NCBI GenBank assembly: GCA_024508855.1
Contig: JANINJ010000107.1
Location: forward strand, 186,001-250,000
DNA length: 64,000 bases
Direction: 5' to 3'
DNA from: Xanthobacteraceae bacterium
GTDB taxonomy: Bacteria; Pseudomonadota; Alphaproteobacteria; Rhizobiales; Xanthobacteraceae
This document shows positions 35,590-44,134 of the stretch, one piece after another. The first letter of the stretch is position 1. The number at the start of each line of letters is the position of its first letter. The notes below the pieces were generated by a model. The model was not told where the DNA came from and did not search any database. It was given only the letters and a program-made list of their open reading frames with translations. The translations under genes and the position numbers were made by a program.

Positions 35590-36150
35590 ATGTCGACCGG
35601 CTGGATCGTTCTCGGCGTCATCGTCGTCCTCGTTCTCTTCGCCTTTGCCGCCTATAACCGCCTCGTCGCGCTGAGCCAGCGCGTCAACCAGGCATTCGCC
35701 GACATCGACGTGCAGCTCAAGCAGCGTCATGACCTGATCCCGAACCTGATCGAGACCGTGAAGGGCTATGCCCAGCATGAACGCGGCACGCTGGACGACG
35801 TGGTGAAGGCTCGCAACGCCGCGATGTCGGCACAGGGCCCCGCACAGGTGTCCGCCGCTGAAAACCAGTTGAGCGGCGCGCTCGGCCGGCTGATCGCGTT
35901 GTCCGAGGCCTATCCCGACCTCAAGGCCAACACCAATTTCCAGCAATTGCAGACCGAACTGTCGGATATCGAAAACAAGATCGCCGCCAGCCGCCGCTTC
36001 TTCAACAACGCGGTTCAGGAATACAACACCGGCATCCAGCAGATGCCGGCCGCGCTGTTCGCCGGCACGTTCGGCTTCACCAAGAAGGATTTCTTCGATC
36101 TCGGCGAAAGCCGCGGCCAGCTCGAGCAAGCGCCGACGGTGAAATTCTAG
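35590..36150 (+). CDS. lemA: LemA family membrane protein
   Basis: This 186-residue protein has one N-terminal membrane segment (GWIVLGVIVVLVLFAFAAYNRL, about 4-25) and the LemA domain: ALSQRVNQAFADIDVQLKQRHDLIPNLIETVKGYAQHE, ALGRLIALSEAYPDLKANTNFQQLQTELSDIENKIAASRRFFN. The rest is predicted to be a long helical bundle. The ribosome-binding site AGGAG is just upstream. LemA proteins are widespread and of unknown function; a paired M48 peptidase as here (30 bases downstream) recurs in many genomes and suggests an envelope quality-control role. Confidence 0.92.
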   Translation: MSTGWIVLGVIVVLVLFAFAAYNRLVALSQRVNQAFADIDVQLKQRHDLIPNLIETVKGYAQHERGTLDDVVKARNAAMSAQGPAQVSAAENQLSGALGRLIALSEAYPDLKANTNFQQLQTELSDIENKIAASRRFFNNAVQEYNTGIQQMPAALFAGTFGFTKKDFFDLGESRGQLEQAPTVKF

Positions 36151-36180
36151 CCCCGCGCGACTCCGGCGGATTTCCGCATC

Positions 36181-37320
36181 ATGGCAGCCTACGGCCTCTA
36201 CACGCACATCGCATCGAACAAGTTTCGCTCGATGCTGCTGCTCGCCGGGCTGTTCGTGCTGATCTACGTGCTGGTATTCGCCGGCGCGCTGGTCGCGGAA
36301 GTGATGAGCGACAGCCGCCGCACGGTGAATTTCTATCTCGCCGCAGCCACGCACGATCTGATCAAGGCACTTCCGATCGCGACCATTGCTTCGGCGCTGT
36401 GGATCGTCATTGCGTACTTCTTTCATCAGAAGATGATCGACGCCCTCACCGGCGGCCATGACGTGACCCGGCAGGAGCAGCCGCGGCTTTACAATCTGCT
36501 GGAAAACCTCTGTATCTCGCGCGGCATCCCGATGCCGAAACTGAAGATCATGGAGAGCGACGCGCTCAACGCCTTCGCCACCGGCCTGAACCAGCGGCAG
36601 TATTCCGTCACTGTCACCTCGGGTCTCCTCAACGCGCTGAACGACCAGGAGATGGAGGCCGTTCTCGGCCACGAACTGACGCATATCCGCAATGGCGACG
36701 TGCAGTTGATGGTGGTCGCCGTCATCATCGCGGGCGTCATCGGCTTCGTCGGCGAGATGGTGTTTCGCATCTTCTTCAACGGCGGATTCCGCTTCGGCGG
36801 CGGCCGTTCGTCTTCTTCGGACAGCGACCGCAGGGGCGGTGGCGGCGGCGCGATCTTTGCCATCCTGATCGCCGCGGCGCTGGTGGCATTGGCATGGGTG
36901 TTGTCGCAGGTCGTGCGTCTCGCACTATCGCGCTCGCGCGAATACCTTGCCGATGCGGGTTCGGTGGAATTGACCAAGAATCCCGATGCGATGATTTCGG
37001 CGCTGCGCAAGATCGAAAATCGCGGCGAACTGCCTGGCGCTACGTCCGCTGTCATGGAAATGTGCATCGACAATCCGCGCGAAGGCTTTGCCGATCTGTT
37101 CGCAACCCATCCGTCGGTGGATTCCCGCGTGCAGGCGCTGGTGAAATTCGCCGGCGGTCACGATCCGGGACCGATCGCGCTGCCTTCCGACATCGCAGAA
37201 TCCGGCGATCAAGACCAGCCGCCGCTGCCGCCCGGGCCATGGAGCGATCCCGCGCCGGCGCCCAATAGCGCGCCACCCGGCCCGTGGAGCACCCCACCGG
37301 GCCCGATCCGCCATTCCTGA
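36181..37320 (+). CDS. M48 family membrane metalloprotease (HtpX-like)
   Basis: This 379-residue protein has four predicted membrane segments (near 17-40, 60-78, 178-198 and 222-242). The zinc-binding HELTH (164-168) lies in VLGHELTHIRNGDVQL. The third zinc ligand region is SREYLADAGSVELTKNPDAMISALRKIE, and ATHPSVDSRVQALVKF closes the domain. The C-terminal 60 residues are proline-rich. HtpX-like proteases degrade damaged membrane proteins. It follows lemA by 30 bases, forming an evident two-gene unit. Confidence 0.9.
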   Translation: MAAYGLYTHIASNKFRSMLLLAGLFVLIYVLVFAGALVAEVMSDSRRTVNFYLAAATHDLIKALPIATIASALWIVIAYFFHQKMIDALTGGHDVTRQEQPRLYNLLENLCISRGIPMPKLKIMESDALNAFATGLNQRQYSVTVTSGLLNALNDQEMEAVLGHELTHIRNGDVQLMVVAVIIAGVIGFVGEMVFRIFFNGGFRFGGGRSSSSDSDRRGGGGGAIFAILIAAALVALAWVLSQVVRLALSRSREYLADAGSVELTKNPDAMISALRKIENRGELPGATSAVMEMCIDNPREGFADLFATHPSVDSRVQALVKFAGGHDPGPIALPSDIAESGDQDQPPLPPGPWSDPAPAPNSAPPGPWSTPPGPIRHS

Positions 37321-37569
37321 CGATCCGCGGCGTGTGACAAATTCGCGAATGCATTAACGACCTTGGCAGGAATTAACCTTGCCGGCCGCACGAGAGAATT
37401 GAATTATCCCTTGTTTCTGCCATCTTCGCGCCCGAAGCATCAAACGGGACATTCGGATCGTGCGGGCCCCGCCGGCGCGATGGGCATCATGGGGCAGCCT
37501 TCTCACTCGAGGAGCGCGACTTTTCCGAAGAAGTGACGGCTCCATCATCAACGGGCGCAAGGGAATTTC

Positions 37570-38367
37570 ATGGCGAAACCAGCAGTGATTGTCGTGGGTG
37601 CGGACAAGGGCGGCGTCGGCAAGACCACCGTATCGCGAACCGTGCTTGATTATTTCAACGCCAACAACGTGCCGACCCGGGCCTTCGACACCGAGTCCCC
37701 GCGCGGCACGCTGAAACGCTTTCATCCCGATATCACCGAGATCGTCGACATGACGGCAACCGCCGATCAGATGAAGATCTTCGATACGCTGAACAACGAC
37801 GTGCCCTCGGTCACCGTGATCGACGTGCGCGCCGGCCTGCTCTCGCCCGCGCTGGCTTCGCTGCGCGATATCGGCTTCCTCGATGCTGCCAAGTCCGGCC
37901 AGATCACATTCGCCGTCTTTCACATCCTCGGCCCCTCGATCGCTTCGCTCGACGAGATCGCCGAGACCGCGAGTTTCATGGACGGCGCGAAATACTTCCT
38001 GGTGAAGAACTTCATCAACAACACCAGCTTCTTCGAGTGGGACCAGGCGACCTACAATTCCTATTTCCACCGTATCAAGGGCGCGACGGAGCTCACCATT
38101 CCCAAGCTCAACGAAATGGCGTTCGAGCAGGTCGAAGTCTCGTCGGTGCCGTTCCTCAAGTTCGTCGCCAACAAGGGCCCGAAGGACGAGAACGCCAACT
38201 ATTCCTTCGTGCTGCGCGGCTATGTGCGCCACTGGCTCGCCAATGTCTGGAGCGAATTCGACCGCATCAAGCTGACCGACATCGTCGGCAAGGAAAAGGA
38301 CAAGGATAAAGACAAGGACAAGTCCGGCGGGGACAAGGCGGCCGCGCGCTCGGGCGGCGAAAAATAG
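37570..38367 (+). CDS. ParA/MinD-type P-loop ATPase of unknown role
   Basis: This 265-residue protein has the deviant Walker A motif DKGGVGKTTVSRT (signature lysine plus GKTT, about 12-24). A long linker follows, then an acidic strand in SVTVIDVRAGLLSPALASL and an unusual strand pattern (DGAKYFLVKNFINNTSFFEWD) instead of the plasmid-ParA motifs. The C-terminal tail is lysine/aspartate-rich (KEKDKDKDKDKSGGDK). Dimerising ATPases of this family position or tether cellular cargo. The ribosome-binding site AAGGGAA is close to the ATG. It pairs with the second P-loop gene 55 bases downstream. No partner is identified. Confidence 0.8.
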   Translation: MAKPAVIVVGADKGGVGKTTVSRTVLDYFNANNVPTRAFDTESPRGTLKRFHPDITEIVDMTATADQMKIFDTLNNDVPSVTVIDVRAGLLSPALASLRDIGFLDAAKSGQITFAVFHILGPSIASLDEIAETASFMDGAKYFLVKNFINNTSFFEWDQATYNSYFHRIKGATELTIPKLNEMAFEQVEVSSVPFLKFVANKGPKDENANYSFVLRGYVRHWLANVWSEFDRIKLTDIVGKEKDKDKDKDKSGGDKAAARSGGEK

Positions 38368-38422
38368 CCGCAGGCCTCAAGATTTGGCTGGATCGCGCGC
38401 TGGTTTTCTCTGAAATAGCGCC

Positions 38423-39091
38423 ATGCGCCGTACGCCCGTCTATATCATCTGCTCGCCCCGACCGCTGGTCGGGAAGACGCTGATCGCACGGCTGTTGTGC
38501 GAATTTTTGCTGCTGCAGCGCGGTAGCGTCGTCGGCTTCGACGTCAATCTGAAAGAACCGTCGCTGCTGGATTTCCTGCCCCGCGTCACCGAGACCGCAG
38601 AAGTCGAGGACACCTTCGGCAAGATGCAGTTGATGGATCGCCTGATCCTCAACGACGGCATTGCCAAGGTGATCGATCTCGGCTTTCACGCCTTCGACGA
38701 ATTCTTCACCATGATTGGAGAGATCGGCTTCTTCAAGGAAGCTGCCCGCCGTGGCGTGGCGCCGACGGTGCTGTTTGTCGCCGACAACGACCGCGCCTCG
38801 GGGCGCAGCTATGCCATGCTGCGTTCGCGCGTGCCGGAGCGATCTTTCATCGTCATCGACAACGAATTCGTGCTGCGCGGCGAGCTTCCCGATGCATTCA
38901 GCCACGGCCGGCTCTTGAACATCGCGGCGCTGCCGGTATTCCTGAAAACCTATATCGACCGCGTCGGCTTCTCGTTCACCGGCTATCTGCGGCAGGAGCG
39001 CGACTCATCCACCGAACTGCATCAGTGGATCCGCGATAACTATTTCAGCTTTCGCGAGCTCGAATTGGGCCTGCTGCTGCACGGCGGGTGA
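38423..39091 (+). CDS. Second P-loop protein of unknown function
   Basis: This 222-residue protein has an N-terminal P-loop without the ParA signature lysine (YIICSPRPLVGKTLIARLLCEF, about 7-28). The fold continues GSVVGFDVNLKEPSLLDFLPR and VAPTVLFVADNDRASGRSYAML and ends in a helical segment. It resembles a nucleotide-binding relative of its upstream neighbour but lacks recognised motifs for MinD, SRP or kinases. The gap to the upstream gene is 55 bases, so co-expression is likely, and the two may act as a heteromeric pair. The end is convergent with apt. Confidence 0.65.
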   Translation: MRRTPVYIICSPRPLVGKTLIARLLCEFLLLQRGSVVGFDVNLKEPSLLDFLPRVTETAEVEDTFGKMQLMDRLILNDGIAKVIDLGFHAFDEFFTMIGEIGFFKEAARRGVAPTVLFVADNDRASGRSYAMLRSRVPERSFIVIDNEFVLRGELPDAFSHGRLLNIAALPVFLKTYIDRVGFSFTGYLRQERDSSTELHQWIRDNYFSFRELELGLLLHGG

Positions 39092-39104
39092 AGCATTCCG
39101 CTTC

Positions 39105-39644
39105 TCAATGCCCCTCGAAGGTCACCAGCGTCCGCACCGGCACGTCCATGGCGCGCAGCTTGTCCGCGCCGCCGAGGTCGGGAAGATCGATGATGAAACA
39201 GGCCGCGCACACCTCCGCGCCGATCTGACGCAGCAACTTCACCGCGCCCTCCGCGGTGCCTCCGGTGGCGATCAGGTCGTCGACCAGGATGACGCGCTCG
39301 CCCGGCTTGATGGCGTCGGCGTGCATTTCCATCTCGTCGAGACCGTATTCAAGAGAGTAAGCGATCCGCACCGTGGTGTGTGGCAGCTTGCCTTTCTTGC
39401 GGATCGGCACGAAACCGGCGGAGAGCTGATGAGCCACGGCACCGCCGAGGATGAACCCGCGCGCCTCGATGCCGGCGACCTGGTCGATCTTCGAACCGGC
39501 CCACGGATGCACCAGTTGATCCACGGCTCGGCGAAACGCGCGCGCATCGCCAAGCAACGTGGTGATGTCGCGAAACAGGATTCCGGGCTTCGGATAATCC
39601 GGAATGGTGCGAATGGCGGCCTTCAGATCGTCATCGAGGGTCAT
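39105..39644 (-). CDS. apt: Adenine phosphoribosyltransferase
   Basis: Apt converts adenine and PRPP to AMP in purine salvage. The 179-residue protein has the family's [21 protein letters not shown] segment near the N-terminus and the [14 protein letters not shown] block. The PRPP-binding loop is [23 protein letters not shown] (about 115-138). Its length and motifs are standard. It is convergent with the P-loop pair; a REP-type palindrome lies between it and trpE(G) and ends at 39717. Confidence 0.95.
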   Translation of the reverse strand: MTLDDDLKAAIRTIPDYPKPGILFRDITTLLGDARAFRRAVDQLVHPWAGSKIDQVAGIEARGFILGGAVAHQLSAGFVPIRKKGKLPHTTVRIAYSLEYGLDEMEMHADAIKPGERVILVDDLIATGGTAEGAVKLLRQIGAEVCAACFIIDLPDLGGADKLRAMDVPVRTLVTFEGH

Positions 39645-39666
39645 CGAGCTTCTTTCAAATCACTAT

Positions 39667-39717
39667 CGTCATCATTCCGGGATGCGCGTTCTTCACGCAC
39701 AGGCCCCGGAATGACGG
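39667..39717. repeat. CGTCAT/ATGACG palindromic repeat with nested hairpin
   Basis: The outer arms CGTCATCATTCCGGG and CCCGGAATGACGGG pair, and an inner GCGT-TCTTC-ACGC hairpin lies between them. It sits between apt and trpE(G). The core CATTCCGGG differs from the CATGGCCGG copies, so it is a variant of the same family. Confidence 0.55.
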
Positions 39718-39727
39718 GTTATTTACC

Positions 39728-41890
39728 TTATGCAACATCCTGTCCCAATCGAAAGGCATTCTCCACGATCCGCAGGCCGACCTCGTCGCCCAACGACATC
39801 AGCGATTCGGGATGGAATTGCACGCCGCCGACCGGCAGCTTGGTGTGCTCGAGCGCCATCGGAACGCCGTCCTCGGTCGCCGCGGTGACGGTGAGCACAT
39901 CGGGCATGCTGTCGCGCTCGACGAACAGTGAGTGGTAGCGGCCGATGACGATCTCATTGGGCAAATTCTTCATCAAGGTGCCGCCGCGCACCTGCACGCG
40001 CGAAGGCCGTCCATGTGCCGGCTGCGTGAGCTGGCCCAATGTGCCGCCGAAATATTCGCCGATTGCCTGCACGCCGAGGCAGACGCCGAAGATCGGCAGC
40101 TTCTTCTTCAATGCGAGGTCGATGGTTTTCGAGATGCCGAAATCTTCCGGCCGCCCCGGTCCCGGCGACAGCACCAGCAGGTCGTAGCTGCCCTGCCCCA
40201 GCATCGTGAGCGCATGATTATGCCGGGTAACGCTGACCTGCGCACCGACTTGCCGGAAATAATCCGCCAGCATGTGCACAAAGCTGTCGTCGTGATCGAT
40301 CAGCAGCACGCGCTTGCCGGAGCCGGTGGCATCCGGCGCCACCGCCGACAGGGGCTTCGGCGGATCGCCGCGCAGCGCCTGAAACAGCGCTGCCGCCTTG
40401 GTCTGGCACTCGCGATCTTCCGCTGCCGGATCGCTGTCGAACAGGCAGGTCGCGCCGACGCGCACTTCGGCCAAGCCATCCTTCATGCGGATGGTGCGGA
40501 TGGTGAGGCCGGTGTTGATCGAGCCGTCGAAGCCGACGACGCCGAACGCGCCGGCATACCAGCGCCGCGACGAGCGCTCGTTGTCCTCGACGAACTGCAT
40601 CGCCCATTTCTTCGGCGCGCCGGTCACCGTCACCGCCCACGCATGGGTGAGGAACGCATCGAGGGCGTCGAAACCGGGGCGCAGCATGCCCTCGACGTGA
40701 TCGACGGTATGAAACAGTTTCGAATAGGTCTCGATCTGCCGCCGCGCCAGAACCTTGATCGTGCCCGGCACGCAGATGCGCGCCTTGTCGTTGCGGTCGA
40801 CATCGGTGCACATATTGAGTTCGAATTCGTCTTTCTGCGAATTCAAAAGTTCGCGAATCTGCTCGGCGTCGCCGATGGCGTCCGCGCCGCGCGCGATGGT
40901 GCCGGAGATCGGACAGGTCTCGATGCGACGGCCATCGGACCGTACGAACATTTCCGGCGAGGCCGACACGAGGAATTCGCTATCGCCGAGATTGACGAGG
41001 CCGCCATAGGGCGACGGATTGATACGGCACAGCCGCTGGAACACTTCGGCGGGCGAACGCTCGCAGCGTTCGCCGAACAATTGACCCGGCACCGCCTCGA
41101 ACAGGTCGCCGCGCGCGAACGCCGCGCGCGCCGTCTCCACCGTGGCCTGATATTCGCCCGGCGCGTGATCGGCGAATCCCGGCTTGCCGGTGTGCGTATA
41201 AACGCTGTCGGGCGTGGCATTCGGCAGGCCCTTGGTCGATTTGCCATCGAAAGCGAAATCGTAACTCAGCGTCACGCCGCGCCCGGTGGCACGGTCGTAG
41301 GCCAAGAGCCGATCCGGAATATAGAGCACGATATCGCGCTGGTCGGCCTCGCGCGCGCGCTTCATCACCAGGTCTTCCATCTGGAACACCAGGTCGTAGG
41401 CAAACGCGCCATAGAGCCCGAGCAACGGATCGGCCTGCGAGGCCAGCACCGCAACGATGGCGCGGACCAGCGACATCGCGCTGGCACGGCGGGTGCGCTG
41501 ATCCTCGTCTACCGGCGCTTCGCCGCGGATGATGTTTCCGGCGAGGCGCGTTGCCGAGGTCTCGGTGATTTCAAACGCGGCATCGCGCAAGTTGGCGGCA
41601 AGGAATGCGATCAGCACCTCGCCGCGCGGGTTGAGCGCGCGCAGCGCGAACTGCGTCCCCGCCGTCTCCAGCACCAGCGGCGGATCGGCGAAGCCCATGT
41701 CGAAGCTCTCGTAGCGCCCCGGCACCGTGGTGCCGGACGAGAGCACGACGCCCCGGCGACGGTCGAGCAGCTCGATCAATTCGTCGAGTGCCGTGCCGCC
41801 GGTGAAACGCAGCGCCGTGCGCGACACTTCGAGCCCACCGGCGGTGCGGTAGGTCTCCTGTTCGGGAAGTGAGAAAACGGTCCTGTTCAT
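39728..41890 (-). CDS. trpE(G): Fused anthranilate synthase TrpE-TrpG
   Basis: The 720-residue enzyme joins the chorismate-using subunit (about 1-510) and the glutamine amidotransferase subunit (about 530-720) of anthranilate synthase, the first step of tryptophan synthesis. The TrpE part shows SPYGGLVNLGDSEFLVSASPEMFVR and CPISGTIARGADAIGDAEQIRELL. The amidotransferase has PGPGRPEDFG, the nucleophile Cys604 in FGVCLGVQAIGEYFGG and the His/Glu pair in VQFHPESLMSLG. An AAGAGGA site precedes the ATG. The fused form and the trpL leader upstream are typical of rhizobia. Confidence 0.96.
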   Translation of the reverse strand: MNRTVFSLPEQETYRTAGGLEVSRTALRFTGGTALDELIELLDRRRGVVLSSGTTVPGRYESFDMGFADPPLVLETAGTQFALRALNPRGEVLIAFLAANLRDAAFEITETSATRLAGNIIRGEAPVDEDQRTRRASAMSLVRAIVAVLASQADPLLGLYGAFAYDLVFQMEDLVMKRAREADQRDIVLYIPDRLLAYDRATGRGVTLSYDFAFDGKSTKGLPNATPDSVYTHTGKPGFADHAPGEYQATVETARAAFARGDLFEAVPGQLFGERCERSPAEVFQRLCRINPSPYGGLVNLGDSEFLVSASPEMFVRSDGRRIETCPISGTIARGADAIGDAEQIRELLNSQKDEFELNMCTDVDRNDKARICVPGTIKVLARRQIETYSKLFHTVDHVEGMLRPGFDALDAFLTHAWAVTVTGAPKKWAMQFVEDNERSSRRWYAGAFGVVGFDGSINTGLTIRTIRMKDGLAEVRVGATCLFDSDPAAEDRECQTKAAALFQALRGDPPKPLSAVAPDATGSGKRVLLIDHDDSFVHMLADYFRQVGAQVSVTRHNHALTMLGQGSYDLLVLSPGPGRPEDFGISKTIDLALKKKLPIFGVCLGVQAIGEYFGGTLGQLTQPAHGRPSRVQVRGGTLMKNLPNEIVIGRYHSLFVERDSMPDVLTVTAATEDGVPMALEHTKLPVGGVQFHPESLMSLGDEVGLRIVENAFRLGQDVA

Positions 41891-41950
41891 ACGGTCCTCT
41901 TACGAAACTTGCCGGAGGAGCGCCACACAGGAGGAACGAGCCGGATCATG

Positions 41951-42036
41951 AGCAAAGGCCGCCGCGCTGCGAGGCGACCTTGACGATTGGGAAAAACGAA
42001 ATCGCACCGGCCACCTTTCAGAAGGTGCGCCACCAC
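41951..42036 (-). promoter_or_regulatory. Putative trp attenuator downstream of the leader peptide
   Basis: On the minus strand the leader RNA after the trpL Trp codons can fold in exclusive ways. One hairpin is CACCTT-CTGA-AAGGTG (42012-42027), enclosing the trpL stop. An alternative pairs CGCACC with GGTGCG (42024-42029 with 42003-42008), ahead of a T5 tract at 41992-41996. A further G-U containing hairpin GGTCGCC/GGCGGCC (41957-41979) is followed by TTTGCT. Competing stems near a Trp-rich leader are the signature of attenuation; which stem terminates is not settled. Confidence 0.6.
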
Positions 42037-42065
42037 AGACGGGTCGTTGCGGAAACGGTGCTCAT
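42018..42065 (-). CDS. trpL: trpL leader peptide with tandem tryptophan codons
   Basis: This short frame encodes 15 residues, MSTVSATTRLWWRTF, with two consecutive TGG codons at 42030-42035 close to the stop. It lies about 130 bases upstream of trpE(G) on the same strand. When charged tRNA-Trp is scarce, ribosomes would stall at these codons and change the fold of the following RNA so that trpE(G) is expressed. Rhizobial trpL leaders have this layout, and some act in trans as small RNAs. No strong ribosome-binding site is visible. Confidence 0.8.
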   Translation of the reverse strand: MSTVSATTRLWWRTF

Positions 42066-42316
42066 GGCCGGCAAGACACCACGGCGCAGGGACGGCGTCA
42101 AGGGACGCCGCAGGCGAAAATGGGCTCCGGCCGTCCTCCCGTGACGCGGATACACTCGATGGTGCGCCCATTGCGACGCGACCGGGAACAAAATCCTCTG
42201 CCCGGCACTTGGCCCGGTTTGACGGGCATCATCCCGATCCGTTCGACATTTCCGGCTTCAAGCATCGTGGGGCTCACATCCATAATTTCGACACCGAAGA
42301 TACCGAGCAGGACGAT

Positions 42317-42910
42317 TTGCACGGCGGCCGGTCGCCCTGGTTCGCGGACATCGGCTATCTCATTCCGCCCGTCACCGAGGATTTCCGCTGCGACATACTG
42401 ATCGTCGGCGCCGGCATCACCGGCTCGCTGATGGCCGAGCATCTGACCCGGCGGGGACATCAGGTTGTCGTCATCGATCGCGAGATGCCGGGCGGCGGCA
42501 GCACCATGGCCAGCACCGCCATGCTGCTGTGGGAGATCGACCGTCCGTTGCGCGAACTGGTCGGGCTTTACGGCTTCGAGCGCGCCGTGCGCGGGTATCG
42601 CGCCAGCCTTGACGCCGTGCGTGGCCTGAAATCGCTGGTCGCGCAACTCGGATTGCCGTGCCAGATGCGCAATAGGCCGTCGCTGTATCTTGCCGGCGGC
42701 AACAGCGACGCCAGCCTGCGCGACGAACATGCGCTGCGTCATCGCGCTGGCTTACCGGGCGATTTCCTCGACCACCAGGCGCTGCTCCGGACGTTCGAGA
42801 TTGCGCGGGCAGGCGCCATCCTGTCGGCTGGCTCCGCGGATGCCGATCCGGTGCAGCGCCTGGTGGTCGAGGATTTCGCGCTGGACCGCGACGGAACGTC
42901 GGGCAAATGA
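42317..42910 (+). pseudogene. Truncated FAD-dependent oxidoreductase (DadA-like N-terminal half)
   Basis: From a TTG at 42317 the frame encodes 197 residues: SPWFADIGYLIPPV, then the FAD Rossmann motif DILIVGAGITGSLMAEHL and the block DREMPGGGSTMASTAMLLWEID. These are normal for full-length glycine/D-amino-acid oxidase-type proteins of about 400 residues. After SAGSADADPVQ, where substrate-domain sequence should follow, only RLVVEDFALDRDGTSGK remains before the stop. The gene therefore lacks its C-terminal half, probably by deletion. The GNAT stop lies ten bases on. The start is uncertain, and a frame continues upstream over trpL. Confidence 0.55.
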
Positions 42911-42919
42911 AGGGAGCGC

Positions 42920-43387
42920 TCAGGCGTCGCGCGCGAACACGGTCATGGCGAGGACGCCAACGCCCTCTTCCACCACACGCCAGCCGAGTTCTTCATATAG
43001 CGAACGCCGCGCCGGACGCGCCGTGAGATAAACGCACGGCACACCGGTTGAGAGCGCGTGATCGGCCGCATGGGAAATCAGCACGCGACCGATCCGCTGC
43101 GAACGGAATTGCGGCTCGACCCAGACCGCGGCAACCCACGGCGTGTATTGCGGGCGCTCGTCGAGATCGGACACGATCACCGACGCGGTGCCGGCGAACA
43201 TCTCGCCCGCATGGGCGACGAAAGCACGCGGCAAAGGTTGACCTTTGAGATTTTCCTGCATCCGCCCGACGATATAGGCCAGCGGCACGCCATGCGGCTC
43301 CCACCACGCACGCCAGATGCGGTCGGCGATGCGATCGAAGAATTCCGGACGATCCGTCAGGTTCGAGATGGTGATAGCTTCGGCCAT
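42920..43387 (-). CDS. GNAT family N-acetyltransferase
   Basis: This 155-residue acetyltransferase has the GNAT fold: AYIVGRMQENLKGQPLPRAFVAHAG and AAVWVEPQFRSQRIGRVLISHAADHA (acetyl-CoA-binding loop QRIGR). The end, VYLTARPARRSLYEELGWRVVEEGV, places the conserved LYEELGW at the usual distance. The acceptor is unknown. I used the ATG at 43387 (MAEAITISNL); the in-frame ATG at 43417 adds a ten-residue piece without similarity. It faces the truncated oxidoreductase gene tail to tail. Confidence 0.85.
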   Translation of the reverse strand: MAEAITISNLTDRPEFFDRIADRIWRAWWEPHGVPLAYIVGRMQENLKGQPLPRAFVAHAGEMFAGTASVIVSDLDERPQYTPWVAAVWVEPQFRSQRIGRVLISHAADHALSTGVPCVYLTARPARRSLYEELGWRVVEEGVGVLAMTVFARDA

Positions 43388-43556
43388 TGGTTCCGCAATA
43401 CGGCAACGGCCGGTCACCGGTCAATCAGCCTCTGACATTTGCGTGTCAGGCGATCCGCGCTAGAGTCCTGCGATCCGGCGTTTTGTTTCGAGGCGTTATC
43501 TTCGCGCGAACCGGTATCCGCATCGCGCGAGCACGCTACAGCACAGGGAGAATACG

Positions 43557-44054
43557 ATGGCGTTCAAGGTTGTGAGCGATAGCTTCAAGGACGGCGACTA
43601 CCTCGGCAAGGACCATATCCTGTCCGCCGATTTCGGATTTGGCTGCGCCGGCGGCAATCAATCACCTCACCTGCGCTGGAGCGGCGTGCCGGAAGGCACC
43701 AAGAGCTTCGCAGTCACCTGCTTCGATCCGGATGCGCCGACCGGCAGCGGCTTCTGGCACTGGGTGGTCGTAAACATCCCGGCCTCGGTCACCGAACTGG
43801 CCCTCGACGCCGGCAATCCGAAGAGCGGCAAGCTGCCGAAGGGCGCGCTGCAGACCCGGACCGATTTCGGCGCTGCCGGTTATGGCGGTCCCTGCCCGCC
43901 GGAGGGTGACCATCCACACCGCTATTTCTTCACCGTTCACGCCGTCGGCGGCGACATCAATGCCAATGCCGACACTTCGGCCGCCGTGGTCGGCTTCCAG
44001 CTCCACTTCAACACGCTGGCCAAGTCGGCGGTGATGGGGCTGTTCAAGCGCTGA
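43557..44054 (+). CDS. YbhB/YbcL-type PEBP (Raf kinase inhibitor-like) protein
   Basis: This 165-residue protein belongs to the bacterial phosphatidylethanolamine-binding protein family. It has the ligand-site motifs SPHLRWSGVPEGTKSFAVTCFDPDAPTGSGFWHWVVVNIP (including DPDAP) and YGGPCPPEGDHPHRYFFTVHAVG (GPCPP-HRYFFTVHA). Bacterial members have no agreed role; ligand or kinase-inhibitory functions are by analogy. A strong hairpin terminator follows within about 25 bases. Confidence 0.92.
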   Translation: MAFKVVSDSFKDGDYLGKDHILSADFGFGCAGGNQSPHLRWSGVPEGTKSFAVTCFDPDAPTGSGFWHWVVVNIPASVTELALDAGNPKSGKLPKGALQTRTDFGAAGYGGPCPPEGDHPHRYFFTVHAVGGDINANADTSAAVVGFQLHFNTLAKSAVMGLFKR

Positions 44055-44076
44055 GCCAAAGGCCGACGCTCCAAGC

Positions 44077-44104
44077 AAAAAGGCTCCCGTGAGGGAGCCT
44101 TTTT
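44077..44104. terminator. Strong bidirectional intrinsic terminator
   Basis: AAAAAGGCTCCC and GGGAGCCTTTTT form a perfect 12-bp stem around GTGA. A T-run follows on the plus strand, and the mirrored A-run gives a T-run on the minus strand. It ends both the PEBP gene and the convergent cytochrome bc1 transcript. Confidence 0.9.
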
Positions 44105-44134
44105 CAATTCAGGAAGGTATAGGTCGAGCCGACC

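Noticed and set aside
37354-37376. Two TTAA sites upstream of the ParA-like gene as a CtrA box
   Set aside because: They are 15 bases apart, not the seven required, so the CtrA spacing is wrong.
38297-38330. KDKDKDKDK run at the end of the ParA-like gene as a possible frameshift scar
   Set aside because: The frame is continuous through AAGGAC-type repeats and ends in a normal stop; it is a low-complexity tail, not a break.
39932-41872. Plus-strand frame (646 codons) opposite trpE(G)
   Set aside because: It is a shadow of the well-conserved TrpE-TrpG sequence in GC-rich DNA.
44077-44104. Terminator as a copy of the palindromic repeat family
   Set aside because: Its arms (AGGCTCCC) are unrelated to the CATGGCCGG family and the flanking A/T-runs are those of an intrinsic terminator.
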